The position numbers were made by a program, and so were the translations under genes. 64,000 nucleotides of DNA from Streptomyces sp. VRA16 Mangrove soil (lineage in GTDB: Bacteria; Actinomycetota; Actinomycetes; Streptomycetales; Streptomycetaceae). The first letter of the stretch is position 1. Each line of letters begins with the position of its first letter. Of the stretch, positions 25,394 through 33,419 are shown in pieces. The notes under the pieces were generated by a model. It worked only from the letters and a program-made list of their open reading frames with translations, had not been told where the DNA came from and searched no databases. The stretch lies in contig NZ_JAFVLN010000001.1 in the NCBI RefSeq assembly GCF_017377775.1, positions 1,178,001-1,242,000 of the forward strand, read 5' to 3'.

Positions 25394-26244
25394 GTGAGCG
25401 AGGGAATCAGCAGGTCCGACGCGGAAGCGGCTGGGGGACTTGCGTCGCCAATGTGCTGTCGAGCCGCCTGATCGCCGAGACGCGGTGCGGTCAGCACTCC
25501 CGGCGGCTGGAGTACGCGCGTGGAGTCGCCGTCCCCCCGACGGCCGCTGCGGAAGAGGAGATCGGCGACGGAACCACCATCGCCTTCTGGCCCGACGCCG
25601 AGATCTTCGAGACGACGGACTGCTCGTTCTCCGTACTGGCCAAACGATTCAGAGAAGTGGCCCTGCTCAACCAGGGGCTGAGCATCTCGCTGAACGATGA
25701 ACGTCCTTCCGGCGGACAGCGGGCGGTGCAGTTCCGGTATCCCGACGGGCCGTGGGACTTCGTCGCGTTCCTGGACGCGGAAGCGGAGGCCCGGTTTCCC
25801 CCGGACATCATCGCCTTCGCGCGCGACGACGAACGGATGGCAGGGACGGTCGAGGCGGCTCTGAGCTGGGGGGAATCGCGCTCCCACGTGCTGAGGACCT
25901 TCGCCGGCAGCCTCCCCACCCGTGAGGGCGGCACACATGCGGACGGGTTCCGGCAAGGGGTGGCCTCGGCCCTCAACGCGTACGCGCGTCAGCGGCTGCT
26001 GCTGACGGTGGGCGACCCCGATCTCACCTGGGAAGCGGTGAAGCAGGGCTTGACGGCGGTCGTTTCGGTGAAGCTGGACAGCCCTGAGTACGAAGGCGCC
26101 ACCCGCGAAAGGCTGGCCGGCGCCTTCGTGCACGAGTGCGTCGAACAGGCCGTGGAGGAGCACGTCGGCGCATGGCTGGAGCGACACCCGGAACAGGCTG
26201 ACGGCCTCGTCGACCGCATCATCCGGGCGGGGCCCGGGCACTGA
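25394..26244 (+). pseudogene. GyrB-like remnant lacking the ATPase start and TOPRIM domain
   Basis: From about 25436 the frame reads as the middle of a DNA gyrase B subunit: CVANVLSSRL, LEYARGVAV, EIFETTDCSFSVLAKRFREV, ALLNQGLSISLNDERP and, at the end, KQGLTAVVSVKLDSPEYEGA, matching the GHKL tail and transducer domain. It ends exactly where TOPRIM should begin. A good ribosome site (GGAGGGG) and GTG 25394 open a different frame (SEGISRSDAEAAGGL) that would join by a one-base shift in the run of five Gs near 25432. Most of the ATP-binding half is absent. Decay is likely; a translated fragment starting internally cannot be excluded. Confidence 0.6.
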
Positions 26245-26271
26245 CGGCCGGCCTGTCGAGCGCGCCGGCCG
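26245..26271. terminator. Short GC hairpin between GyrB-like remnant and baeRF gene
   Basis: Arms CGGCCGGC (26245-26252) and GCCGGCCG (26264-26271), loop of eleven, directly after the remnant's stop and 20 bases beyond the stop of the convergent gene. Confidence 0.5.
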
Positions 26272-26290
26272 CTCACGGTGTGCGGCGCGC

Positions 26291-27385
26291 TCAGAAGCGC
26301 AGTACGGCCGCCACGTGTCCGGCGTCCGCCAGCGTTCCGTCGGGGACGAAGGCGACCCCGGCCCCGGTCTCCAGCGCGGACTCCACGATCTCGTCGACGA
26401 TGTCGTGGACGGCGTCCGCGTCGTCGTCCTCGGCGGGCATCAGGTGGCCCTCGCCGGCCCGGACCGTGACGCGGTAGTTCTCCTCGACGACGAGGCGGTG
26501 GATCCGGCCGTCGGAGGCCTTCTGCCACACCTCGTCGACACCGGCCGCGTACGTGTTGTTCCCGCGTGCCCGGTCGAGGTCGGCCAGCGCCTCGGCGACG
26601 GTGCGCTGCGCCTCGTCGGCGCGGGCCGGGGCCACGGCCTTCGCCACGGCGTCGGGGGCGGCCTGCGCGAGCCCGCCGAACGGCACCTGGACCGCGCCGT
26701 ACGCGGCCGTCCCGACATCGGCGAGCAGCGAGAGCGCGGCCGGATCCCCGGTGACGTAGAGCGGGTGTGCCCCGGACGCCGGCGCACCCGCCAGCGCCCT
26801 GTCCGCGTCCCGGAAGAACTGGCGGGTCTGCTCGTCGCGGAACGTGCTGGGCAGGTCGCCGATGCGCTCCTCGCGCTCGGCGTCGGGATCCTCCAGGCTG
26901 CGCGTGAGCGGGAAGCCGTGGCCGGTGACCTCCGTGACGCGATCTCCCCGGCCGTCCCACAGGGCGATGCGGTCGGCCGCCACGCTGAGCACCCGGAACG
27001 GGCGGCCGGCGGCGTCGGCGGCGACCAGATTGCGGGTCAGGTAGGTGTCGGCGACGACGACGCGCTCGGGCACCGCCCGGTCGACGAACCACGTCTCGTG
27101 CTCGCCGGGCGCGGCGAACACGACGAGGCCGTCCTTGGCGTGCGCCAGGTCGATCTCCCGCACCGCGGACTTCAGCTGCCCGACGACGTCCTCGCGGAGT
27201 TCCTTGGTGACGAGGGGGTCCGCGTCGAGCCGGCGTTCCGCCTCGCTGACCAGATTGCCGAGACGGACCGGGTCCTGGGCGTTCTCGGGGCGCCGCCGGT
27301 GCGTCGGCATCGCCAGCGTCACGGCCGGATAGGGACGCTGTTTGCGCAGCTTTGCGAGGATCGCCGGGGTGAGTGAGGTCTGCAT
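26291..27385 (-). CDS. baeRF3-domain protein (release-factor-like fold)
   Basis: A 364-residue cytosolic protein matching the bacterial archaeo-eukaryotic release factor (baeRF) group, subfamily 3. The opening LAKLRKQRPYPAVTLAMPTH resembles the family start, the middle has FRVLSVAADRIALWDGRGDR, and the end has the eL8-like VDEIVESALETGAGVAFVPD. These proteins are thought to act in translation termination or ribosome rescue, and some streptomycete copies are labelled chemotaxis proteins without support. The glutamine motif of true release factors is not evident. It is a single-gene unit. Confidence 0.7.
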   Translation of the reverse strand: MQTSLTPAILAKLRKQRPYPAVTLAMPTHRRRPENAQDPVRLGNLVSEAERRLDADPLVTKELREDVVGQLKSAVREIDLAHAKDGLVVFAAPGEHETWFVDRAVPERVVVADTYLTRNLVAADAAGRPFRVLSVAADRIALWDGRGDRVTEVTGHGFPLTRSLEDPDAEREERIGDLPSTFRDEQTRQFFRDADRALAGAPASGAHPLYVTGDPAALSLLADVGTAAYGAVQVPFGGLAQAAPDAVAKAVAPARADEAQRTVAEALADLDRARGNNTYAAGVDEVWQKASDGRIHRLVVEENYRVTVRAGEGHLMPAEDDDADAVHDIVDEIVESALETGAGVAFVPDGTLADAGHVAAVLRF

Positions 27386-27545
27386 GCCTGACTGCCTTTC
27401 CTACTCGCGCCGGGCGCCGTTCGGTGAGGCCTGCCCCCGCACACCTACGAAACGTTACGTTCCCTCCAGAAATGGCACCATGTGAACCGTTCCGGGAAGG
27501 GGAGCGGAGCCGGGCCGACGGTTCGACGGCCGTTCGCGCGGGCCG

Positions 27546-28799
27546 TCAGTCCGTGCGCAGCCAGGTGAGCGCGGCGACGACGAGGGCCTCGACGCCCGTG
27601 CTCAGTGTGGGTTCGACGAGCGGGGCGAAGAAGGGGGAGTGGTTGCTGGGCAGCTGGTCCAGGGTGCCGTCCTGGAGGGCCTGGACCACGGTCTGCGTCT
27701 CCAGGCCGCCCCAGAACCAGAACACGGTCGGTACGCCGATCGTGTCGCCGAAGACGCCGACGTCCTCGCTGGCGTTGACCTGCGGCATGTCCAGCATGCG
27801 CGCCGGGCCGAAGTGCGAGCGGAGTGCGGCGACCGTGGTGGAGGTCGCCTCAGGGTCGCTGACCAGGGCGGGAGCGGCGGCCGACCAGGCGAGGTCGGGG
27901 TCGCGCGGCGCGTCGCTGGTCCGGCACTCGCCGCGGACGATGCGTTCGACGGCGGCGCGCAGCTGGGTGCGGGTCTGCGGCGTGTACGCGCGCAGATTGA
28001 TGCCGAGCTCGGCAGTCTCGGGGATGACGTTGTCCTTGGTGCCGGCCTGGAGGCGGCCGACGGTGACCACGGCGGTCTCGCTCGGCGGCACCTCGCGGCT
28101 GACGATGCCCTGCAGGCGGGTCACGACGTTCGCCGCCATCAGGACGGGGTCGATGGAGGCCTCGGGGCGCGAGCCGTGGGCGCCGCGGCCGTGCAGGGTG
28201 ACGTTCAGGGAGTCGGAGGAGGCCATCAGGGGGCCCGTGCCGTGGCCGATGAAGCCCGCGGGCAGCGGTCCGACGTGCTGGCCGAGCACGATCTCGGGCT
28301 TGGGGAACCGCTCGAAGAGCCCGTCGGCGATCATGTCCCGTGCTCCGCGCGCGAGTTCCTCGGCGGGCTGGAACACCACCAGGAGCGTGCCCTTGAACCG
28401 GTCCTTGGCCTGGGCGAGCAGGGTCGCTGCGCCGACCAGGCAGGCGGCGTGCATGTCATGACCACAGGCGTGCATGACCGGGACGTCCTGGCCGTCCTGG
28501 TCGACACCGCGGGCCCGACTCGCGTAGGGCAGACCGGTCTTCTCCTCGACGGGCAGCGCGTCGAAGTCGGCGCGCAGCATGACGACGGGGCCCTCACCGG
28601 CGCGCAGGACACCTACGACGCCGGTCCCGCCGACGCCCTCGGCGACCTCGTCGAAGCCCGCCGCCCGCAGACGTTCGGCCAGCAGAGCGGCGGTCCGGGT
28701 CTCCTGCAGGGAGAGCTCGGGGTGCGCGTGCAGGTCGCGGTAGAGATCGGCCAGCTCGTCCTTGATCGTGGCGAGCCCGGCAATGACCTGGTGTGCCAT
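27546..28799 (-). CDS. M20-family amidohydrolase
   Basis: A 417-residue metallohydrolase. Metal-site motifs are visible: LHAHPELSLQE near the start, HACGHDMHAACLVGAA (the HxCGHDxH motif), a QPAEE segment (VVFQPAEELARGARDMI), GQHVGPLPAG and MPQVNASEDVGVFG. This is the aminoacylase/hippuricase group, which hydrolyses N-acyl amino acids or related amides in the cytosol. ATG 28799 follows GAGGAGG. The neighbours do not indicate a particular substrate. Confidence 0.87.
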   Translation of the reverse strand: MAHQVIAGLATIKDELADLYRDLHAHPELSLQETRTAALLAERLRAAGFDEVAEGVGGTGVVGVLRAGEGPVVMLRADFDALPVEEKTGLPYASRARGVDQDGQDVPVMHACGHDMHAACLVGAATLLAQAKDRFKGTLLVVFQPAEELARGARDMIADGLFERFPKPEIVLGQHVGPLPAGFIGHGTGPLMASSDSLNVTLHGRGAHGSRPEASIDPVLMAANVVTRLQGIVSREVPPSETAVVTVGRLQAGTKDNVIPETAELGINLRAYTPQTRTQLRAAVERIVRGECRTSDAPRDPDLAWSAAAPALVSDPEATSTTVAALRSHFGPARMLDMPQVNASEDVGVFGDTIGVPTVFWFWGGLETQTVVQALQDGTLDQLPSNHSPFFAPLVEPTLSTGVEALVVAALTWLRTD

Positions 28800-29208
28800 G
28801 TGCGGTGTCCTCCTCGGTGCCGGCATGTGCGGCGTACGCGCCCTCGCGGACGGTCCTTCCGGCAGCTTCGGGGACGCACACGGTCGGCGCACCTGCGCGG
28901 CCCCACAACATGCTTCCGTCACGCCGCGCGCGGGCCTCCCTGCGAGCCGTCGCCGTGGTCCGGGCGCGACGGACCGACGGGCGCGCATCACTGCCGTCCT
29001 GTGTGCGCCTCGTGATCTTCGCAGGGCCCGTCCGGTCCCGAACGGGCACCCCCGTGCGGGCGATCCGAAGCTCAAGTGACGCTGTCTGTCCGGCGACGAC
29101 CCGCCCCAGCGAACCCGCCACGCCCCGACGCCCGCCCGGGCCGCGCGACCGTCAGGATGCGTTCAGGTCCCCGATGGCAGCACCGCGGCAGACCTGGTCT
29201 CCGGGCGC
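28800..29208. other. Intergenic region with no supported gene
   Basis: These 409 bases separate the M20 gene from a decayed membrane-protein fragment. Open frames here are arginine-rich shadows without family features. Apart from the M20 ribosome site next to 28800 nothing specific was recognised. Confidence 0.4.
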
Positions 29209-29470
29209 ATGAACCTCGGCTACTGGCTCTCCGCCGTCCTGTTCGCCCTGGCCATCGCCGCGGACGCCGTCGCCCGGCGCACCATCGGCCTCGACGCGAC
29301 CTGGGCCTTCTGGGATCGCGTACATCCTCACGCGTCCGCTCGGCGGCTCGATCGGCGACCACCTCTCCCAGCCGACCGGGGACGGCGGCGTGGCCTCGGC
29401 ACGGTGGTGACCAGCGCCCTGATCCTGGCCGTCATCCGGCCGGCCCGTCCTGATCAGGTCACAGCGGCGT
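29209..29470 (+). pseudogene. C-terminal fragment of a DUF347/COG4705 membrane protein
   Basis: Three frames in series give the end of a COG4705 protein: NLGYWLSAVLFALAIAADAV with RRTIGLDATWAFW in the first, IAYILTRPLGGSIGDHLSQP in the second (from about 29313), and GLGTVVTSALILAVI in the third (from about 29394). Family members have this order of segments in one frame, after about 150 further residues that are missing here. Two frameshifts and loss of the first part make it a pseudogene. Confidence 0.75.
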
Positions 29471-29514
29471 ACGAGGGCTCCGTCCGCGGCGACGAGCGCG
29501 GCGGGGAGCCGGAA

Positions 29515-29643
29515 CTAGGCGGGGGAGAGCTGGACGCGCACGCCCCGCACCGTGAAGTGATGGCCGACCGCGTCGAGCGTCAGGTCGCCGTCCGCGTCGG
29601 GCAGCCCGACGTCCAGGACGAGGACGTCACCCGGTGCCCGAAC
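29515..29643 (-). pseudogene. Possible scar of an OmpR-type response regulator
   Basis: A 42-codon minus-strand frame ending in TAG reads DVLVLDVGLPDADG, like the phosphoacceptor strand of a receiver domain, followed at once by DLTLDAVGHHFTVRGVRVQL and SPA, like the start of an OmpR winged-helix domain. The roughly 70 residues normally between them, and both ends, are missing. The match is short and the call is tentative; it lies beside another gene remnant, which supports a decay zone. Confidence 0.3.
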
Positions 29644-29707
29644 TTCCTACGGCTCCTCGCGGATCGGAGCGGCTCCCACGCGGCGGCGGCCCCGGGACCA
29701 CGCCCCG

Positions 29708-30256
29708 ATGTCAGTGGTCTCTGCGATCGTGCTCGTCGTGGATGAACTCGTGGAACGCGTTGACGCTCAGGACAGCATGCTCGGAGTGGTCAGTCGGGGG
29801 GAGGCCGTGCGGAGAGGCTGGCTGCACCGCGTCGCGGTAGTGGTGTGCCGTGACGGACAGGGCCGCTTCCTCGTCCATCGCCGCGCGCAGTCGCTGTCCC
29901 GTTTCCCAGGGCACTACGAACTCGGGGTCGGGGGCGCCGCCGCGGTCGGAGAGTCCTACGCGCAGGCAGCCGCCCGCGAGCTCAGAGAGGAACTGGGCGT
30001 GCCGGCACCCGTCCGCCTTCGGTTCACGTTCCTCAACCGGACCGGGCTCAGCCCGCACTGGCTCGGGGTGTGCGATGCCGTGCTGTCGGAGATCGGCGTC
30101 CCCGACCCGGACGAGGTGGCCTGGCACGGATGGCTGACCGAGTCCGAGGTGCGGCGCTCCCTGCGGCAGTGGACCTTCACTCCGGACAGCCGGGAGATCT
30201 TCGATCGGTACCTTGCTTCTCGTGCTGATACGGCACCTTCGCAGAACGAGGGATGA
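29708..30256 (+). CDS. Nudix hydrolase
   Basis: A 182-residue protein with a full Nudix box, GAAAVGESYAQAAARELREE followed by LGV, where the paired glutamates bind the metal. After the box come a strand-rich half and EVAWHGWLTESEVRRSLRQW with a C-terminal helix. The arrangement resembles isopentenyl-diphosphate isomerase-like or YfcD-type Nudix proteins (VHRRAQSLSRFPGHYELGVG). It hydrolyses a nucleoside diphosphate derivative; which one is unknown. ATG 29708 is used, though GTG 29729 or 29738 could be the start since no clear ribosome site is seen. Confidence 0.82.
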   Translation: MSVVSAIVLVVDELVERVDAQDSMLGVVSRGEAVRRGWLHRVAVVVCRDGQGRFLVHRRAQSLSRFPGHYELGVGGAAAVGESYAQAAARELREELGVPAPVRLRFTFLNRTGLSPHWLGVCDAVLSEIGVPDPDEVAWHGWLTESEVRRSLRQWTFTPDSREIFDRYLASRADTAPSQNEG

Positions 30257-30299
30257 GGGATCTTGAGGCGACGACCGGCCCATGGCAGGCTCATGCCGC

Positions 30300-30884
30300 A
30301 TGATCGATGATTTCGCGAAGGACAACCTGCACGGGAGACTGCGGCGGGACCGCAAGACGCTCCTCTGGAAGCTCGACGGCCTGTCCGAGTACGACGTCCG
30401 CCGGCCTCTGACCACGACGGGGACCAATCTCCTCGGTCTGGTCAAGCACGTGGCCAACGTCGAGGCCAGATACTTCGGCGAGGTCTTCGACCGTCCTTCC
30501 CCGGAGCCCCTGCCCCAGTGGCAGGACGCGGACGACACCGATCTGTGGGCCACCGAGGGCGAGACCCGGGAACAGATCATCGAGTTCTACCGGCGCACCT
30601 GGGAACACGCGGACGCGACGATCGACGAGCTGCCCCTCGACGCCCCCGGCCACGTGCCGTGGTGGCCGGACCCTTTTTCCCACACGAACCTGTTCGCCAT
30701 CCTGGTCCATGTCCTCGGCGAGACCGTCCGGCATGCCGGACACGCCGACATCCTGCGCGAGGGCATCGACGGCCGGACCGGGGTGCGCCCCGAGCACGAG
30801 GAGCAGATCGACGAAGAGGCGCGTGCGGCCCACTGGGCGAAGATCGAGCGGGCGGCCAGGTCGGCCGCACGACTTGAGCCGTAG
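30300..30884 (+). CDS. DinB/DUF664 family protein (mycothiol-dependent type)
   Basis: A 194-residue four-helix-bundle protein. Features of the DUF664 group are LLWKLDGLSEYDVRRPLTTT, GTNLLGLVKHVANVEARYFG (first metal histidine), and LFAILVHVLGETVRHAGHAD (two further histidines). DinB proteins in actinomycetes include thiol transferases that use mycothiol. ATG 30300 gives the usual MIDDFAKDNLHGRLRRDR start; an ATG at 30282 would add six residues. A 21-bp near-perfect direct repeat spans the stop codon. Confidence 0.85.
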   Translation: MIDDFAKDNLHGRLRRDRKTLLWKLDGLSEYDVRRPLTTTGTNLLGLVKHVANVEARYFGEVFDRPSPEPLPQWQDADDTDLWATEGETREQIIEFYRRTWEHADATIDELPLDAPGHVPWWPDPFSHTNLFAILVHVLGETVRHAGHADILREGIDGRTGVRPEHEEQIDEEARAAHWAKIERAARSAARLEP

Positions 30885-30909
30885 CGTCCGCACGACGTGA
30901 GCCGTAGCG
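30866..30909 (+). repeat. 21-bp direct repeat across the DinB stop codon
   Basis: Two copies (30866-30886 and 30889-30909) of a 21-base unit that differ at one position, T against G. The first contains the end of the DinB gene and its TAG; the second repeats both after the stop. It looks like a recent 23-base tandem duplication that left the protein length unchanged. Confidence 0.85.
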
Positions 30910-31042
30910 GTAGAGGCGGGTGCGCCCGGGCGCCCGGCCCGGGACGGACCTGACGGCTCAGGACCTGGGACGCGCGGCCCGTGCGGGGGCGCGTTCCTCC
31001 GCGGTGACGCGGGACGGAGCGTCGGGCTCGGGTCCCCGTGCC

Positions 31043-32077
31043 TCACCGCTCGCCCCGTTGCGCACCCCCCGTCGTCGACTCGCGCGCCACCAGGTCGTAC
31101 GGTGCGACGAACTCCTCCGGCTCGCCTCCGGACGGCTCCTCGATGCGGCGGACGAGGAAGTCGACGGCGCGCTCCGCCATGACGTCGTGGTCCGGGGCCA
31201 CGGTCGACAGGGACGGGACGAGGAAGGCGCTCTCGTCCACGTTGTCGAAGCCGATGACCTTGACGTCCTGCGGGACGCGGAGACCGCCGTCCGCGAAACC
31301 GCGCAGGACGCCCATCGCCACGGTGTCGGTCACGCAGAAGACGCCGTCGACGCCGGCCCGGGAGGCGGCCGTCGTCCTGGCCCACTCCGCGCCGGCGGCC
31401 ATCGTGAACTCCGTGATCTCGTACTCCAGCCGGCGGTCCGCGGGCAGGCCCGCGTCGAGGAGGGCCTGCCGGTAGCCGGTGCGGCGCAGGCTGGAGACGT
31501 CGACGTCCTCCGGGTTGTCGCTGATCGCGCCGCACAGGAACGCGATGTGCCGGCAGCCCTGGTCGACGAGGTGCCGGGTGGCCGCGCGCGACGCCTCGAC
31601 GTTCGGCATGGCCACATGGTCCACGGGACCGCCGAAGATCCGCTCGCCGAGGACGACGACGGGGACCTCCGCCTTGAGCTGCTGAGCCTCGCTCGTGCTG
31701 AGGCCGGCGGCCGCGAGGATCACGCCGTCGTAGACGCGGGTGCGGGACTGGGAGAGCGCCGCCAGCTCGTTCTCCCGGCGGGCGTCGGTCTGCTCGATGC
31801 TCACCCGGAGCCCGTGGCGCCCCGCCGCCGCGATGATGGCGGAGGCAAGGCGTCCGTAGTAAGGGCGGTTCACCTCGGGGACGGCCAGGCCGATCGTTCC
31901 GGTACGGCCCTTGCGGAGGTTGCGAGCGGCCACGTTGACGCGGTAGTCGAGGCGGGCGATCGCGTCGAGCACCTTCTGGCGGGTGGCCGGGCGGACGTTG
32001 GGCCGGTCGTTGAGGACGTTGGAGACCGTCATCGCCGAGACGCCGGCCGCCTTCGCCACATCCTGGATCGTTGCCAT
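31043..32077 (-). CDS. LacI-family transcriptional repressor
   Basis: A 344-residue regulator. The N-terminal helix-turn-helix is TIQDVAKAAGVSAMTVSNVL followed by the hinge helix region (DYRVNVAARNLRKGRTGTIG); the sugar-binding domain ends with VIGFDNVDESAFLVPSLSTV. LacI proteins bind palindromic operators and release them with a sugar. The ATG is eight bases after the GH27 stop on the same strand, so it is the third gene of the GH51-GH27-lacI unit and probably controls both this unit and the divergent importer. The inducer is likely an arabinose- or galactose-containing sugar, by context. Confidence 0.9.
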   Translation of the reverse strand: MATIQDVAKAAGVSAMTVSNVLNDRPNVRPATRQKVLDAIARLDYRVNVAARNLRKGRTGTIGLAVPEVNRPYYGRLASAIIAAAGRHGLRVSIEQTDARRENELAALSQSRTRVYDGVILAAAGLSTSEAQQLKAEVPVVVLGERIFGGPVDHVAMPNVEASRAATRHLVDQGCRHIAFLCGAISDNPEDVDVSSLRRTGYRQALLDAGLPADRRLEYEITEFTMAAGAEWARTTAASRAGVDGVFCVTDTVAMGVLRGFADGGLRVPQDVKVIGFDNVDESAFLVPSLSTVAPDHDVMAERAVDFLVRRIEEPSGGEPEEFVAPYDLVARESTTGGAQRGER

Positions 32078-32085
32078 GATGACGG

Positions 32086-33369
32086 TCAGATTAGGCGGTA
32101 GAGCGCGGCGCCGTGTGCCGGGAGCCCCACGTCCAGGATCCGCCCGTCGTGCGGGGTGTCGGTGCGGGTCCACAGTTCCCGTACGGCGGCCTTCGGGCCG
32201 GCGCCGATCGAGGACAGCGGGACGCGGTGGCGCACCGGGGCGGCGGAAAGGTTGAACACGGCGGCGTAGCGCGTGCGGTCCGTGTCGTCCTGCGCCGTCC
32301 ACAGCACGAGGTCGCGCTCGCGCAGCACCTCACGGCCCGCCCGGCCGTGCCACAGGACGGCGAGTGCCTCCTCGTTCGTGAGCAGCTCGATCGTGTCCCG
32401 GTCCGTGGTGGGCAGGTCGCCGCCCATCATCAAGGGCGACCGCGCGATCAGCCACAGGCTCAGGAGCGTGATCTGCTCGGGGCGGGTGAGGCGCGAGTGG
32501 CGGTCCGCACCGCGTTCGGCGCGGATGCCGATGTGGCCGAGCGGCAGCATGTCGGCGTCCGCCCAGCCCCGTTCGGACTGCCACGGTGCCCACCGGGCCA
32601 TGCGGGCGAACTGCGCCTCGACGTCCTCCCAGCGGTCCCACAGGTCGTCGCAGACCCGCCACATGGTGGCGTTCTCGCGCAGGTGCTCCAGATGGGCCAC
32701 GGACAGGTCGGTACCGGGGGAGAGGCTCAGCTCGATCGGGCGCCCGCAGCGCTCGATCGCCCGCGCGTACGCGGCGATCTCCCGCTCGTGGTACGGGAAG
32801 AGCATGTCGTCGGCCTTGATGAAGTCGACGCCCCAGGAGGCGAACTGGGCGACCTGCGTGTCGTAGTAGGCCTGGGCGCCGGGGTGGTCGTGGTTCAGGC
32901 CGTAGTTGTCGGTGTTCCACGGGCAGACCGACGAGGTGTCCGCGATGTCGGCGGCCGTGAACTCCGTGCCCAGGACGGGCAGTCGGGCCGCCACCGCGCG
33001 CCGCGGGATCCCCCGCATGATGTGCAGACCGAACCGCAGCCCCATCCCGTGCACCCGCTCGGCCAGCGGCCCGAACCCGGCGCCCGCGCCCGCCGAAGGG
33101 AACCGGCCGGGCGCGGGCAGTTGGCGCCCGTGGGCGTCGAGCACCAGCGGCGCGTCGGGGTTGTAGCCATGGCTGCGGGCCGTCGGCTCGTACCACTGGA
33201 TGTCGACGACGACCGTGTCCCAGCCGTACGCCAGCAGGTGGTCCCGCAGGAACACCGCGTTCGCGAGGACCTCGTCCTCGGTGACCGTGGTGCCGTAGCA
33301 GTCCCAGCTGTTCCACCCCATCGGTGGGCGCAGCGCACGGTCGGGGAGCGGGCGGGGCAGTGACGTCAT
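32086..33369 (-). CDS. GH27 glycosidase (alpha-galactosidase or beta-L-arabinopyranosidase)
   Basis: A 427-residue enzyme starting with the GH27 signature RPPMGWNSWDCYGTTVTEDE. The nucleophile is Asp187 in FIKADDMLF and the acid/base lies in RVCDDLWD (Asp241 or 242); GWADADMLPLG is also typical. There is no signal peptide, so it acts on sugars already imported. GH27 contains alpha-galactosidases and, in Streptomyces, beta-L-arabinopyranosidases; the GH51 neighbour makes either plausible. Fifty bases separate it from the GH51 stop, with a small palindrome between. Confidence 0.87.
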   Translation of the reverse strand: MTSLPRPLPDRALRPPMGWNSWDCYGTTVTEDEVLANAVFLRDHLLAYGWDTVVVDIQWYEPTARSHGYNPDAPLVLDAHGRQLPAPGRFPSAGAGAGFGPLAERVHGMGLRFGLHIMRGIPRRAVAARLPVLGTEFTAADIADTSSVCPWNTDNYGLNHDHPGAQAYYDTQVAQFASWGVDFIKADDMLFPYHEREIAAYARAIERCGRPIELSLSPGTDLSVAHLEHLRENATMWRVCDDLWDRWEDVEAQFARMARWAPWQSERGWADADMLPLGHIGIRAERGADRHSRLTRPEQITLLSLWLIARSPLMMGGDLPTTDRDTIELLTNEEALAVLWHGRAGREVLRERDLVLWTAQDDTDRTRYAAVFNLSAAPVRHRVPLSSIGAGPKAAVRELWTRTDTPHDGRILDVGLPAHGAALYRLI

Positions 33370-33388
33370 CGCGCAGCCAATCGTTCGA

Positions 33389-33401
33389 CTCGTTCAACGA
33401 G
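33389..33401. promoter_or_regulatory. Small palindrome between GH51 and GH27 genes
   Basis: CTCGTT and AACGAG around a central C form a perfect 13-bp palindrome 20 bases upstream of the GH27 start. It could be an additional repressor site or an intercistronic hairpin. Nothing more can be said from sequence. Confidence 0.35.
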
Positions 33402-33419
33402 CCTGTCGGACAAGGGGGT

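Noticed and set aside
33389..33401. Treating the small GH51-GH27 palindrome as a terminator splitting the operon
   Set aside because: Six-base arms with a one-base centre cannot form a stable hairpin; it is kept only as a possible operator.
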